Below, piece after piece: positions 7,017-7,130 of a stretch of DNA of 7,130 bases. Both the position numbers and the translations under genes were made by a program. The DNA lies in NCBI GenBank assembly GCA_018240935.1, contig JAFEEV010000316.1:1-7130 (forward strand). Direction: 5' to 3'. The DNA is from Pseudomonadota bacterium (GTDB lineage: Bacteria > Pseudomonadota > Gammaproteobacteria > Burkholderiales > Nitrosomonadaceae). The notes under the pieces were generated by a model. It was given only the letters and a program-made list of their open reading frames with translations. It made no database searches and had not been told where the DNA came from. Each line of letters begins with the position of its first letter. Position 1 is the first letter of the stretch.

Positions 7017-7130
7017 GGAAGCTCTGAAAAAGGTAGCGAGCGACGGTCAGGCAAGGCGAAATCAGATGAAAAAGCGCAGTTTACTAGGTGTAAATGAGCA
7101 TTTTGAGTCTGATTTCAACACAGCATGACC
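7017..7130. mobile_element. Probable terminus of an IS5-type insertion sequence or derived miniature element (partial)
   Basis: After TTAG the sequence starts GGAAGCTCTGAAAAAGG, resembling the GGAAGGTGCGAACAAG inverted-repeat end of IS5 as I remember it, and IS5-group elements duplicate a YTAR target such as TTAG. No substantial protein is encoded in the visible 114 nt, which fits the untranslated end of an insertion sequence before its transposase gene, or a miniature element without one. The other end, the matching terminal repeat, the second TTAG and any transposase lie beyond the window. An unrelated dispersed intergenic repeat is the main alternative. Confidence 0.45.
7045..7130. repeat. 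Nested inverted repeat inside the putative mobile end
   Basis: GAAATCAGA at 7058-7066 pairs perfectly with TCTGATTTC at 7108-7116 around a 41-nt loop. Outside it, GGTCA at 7045-7049 pairs with TGACC at 7126-7130, leaving unpaired stretches of 8 and 9 nt between the stems. The structure may continue past the window edge. Such subterminal hairpins can limit read-through transcription into a transposase gene or act as folded repeat modules; which applies cannot be told here. Confidence 0.5.

Noticed and set aside
7094..7130. Start of a transposase gene at the ATG at 7094 (MSILSLISTQHD, open to the edge)
   Set aside because: Only 12 codons are visible, the sequence overlaps the inverted repeat, the upstream AGG is too close, and the residues resemble no transposase N-terminus I know.
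1..7130. CRISPR array, tRNA/rRNA, riboswitch, or novel defence or mobile gene module
   Set aside because: No regularly spaced repeats, no recognisable structural RNA, and the window up to 6980 is fully accounted for by housekeeping biosynthetic genes and short gaps.

Overview
The window reads as chromosomal DNA of a Gram-negative proteobacterium, most likely a betaproteobacterium. The GyrA, SerC, PheA, HisC and TyrA homologues follow each other in the order known from the conserved gyrA-to-rpsA block of Pseudomonas and many beta/gammaproteobacteria (gyrA-serC-pheA-hisC-tyrA-aroA-cmk-rpsA). Base composition is moderately GC-rich and looks even across all genes. A Nitrosomonas-like ammonia oxidiser would fit the gene order and the repeat at the right edge, but that is an impression from memory and not a demonstrated assignment.

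Layout, all on the + strand: the 3' part of gyrA (1-1463); serC (1492-2571); a short D-3-phosphoglycerate dehydrogenase with an ACT domain, serA-type (2564-3754), overlapping serC by 8 nt; pheA, a fused chorismate mutase/prephenate dehydratase/ACT protein (3796-4866); an 84-nt AT-rich gap; hisC (4951-6069); tyrA (6093-6980). From about 7017 to the end there is non-coding sequence that looks like the terminus of an IS5-type insertion sequence or a derived miniature element. It lies where aroA would be expected.

The genes form a compact amino-acid biosynthesis cluster. SerA and SerC carry out consecutive steps from 3-phosphoglycerate to phosphoserine, and SerC also serves pyridoxal phosphate synthesis. 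PheA takes chorismate through prephenate to phenylpyruvate, with Phe feedback through its ACT domain. TyrA draws on the same prephenate or arogenate pool for tyrosine. HisC is the PLP-dependent histidinol-phosphate aminotransferase, and in this context it plausibly also transaminates aromatic keto acids. Gaps of 23-41 nt or an overlap at most junctions suggest cotranscription; the pheA-hisC gap is the one place with room for an internal promoter.

This is mostly an ordinary housekeeping region, and I found no convincing new system. The points most worth checking are the atypical catalytic-Glu region of the phosphoglycerate dehydrogenase, the missing acidic NAD discriminator in TyrA, and the mobile-element end abutting a TTAG/TATAAT palindrome after tyrA.
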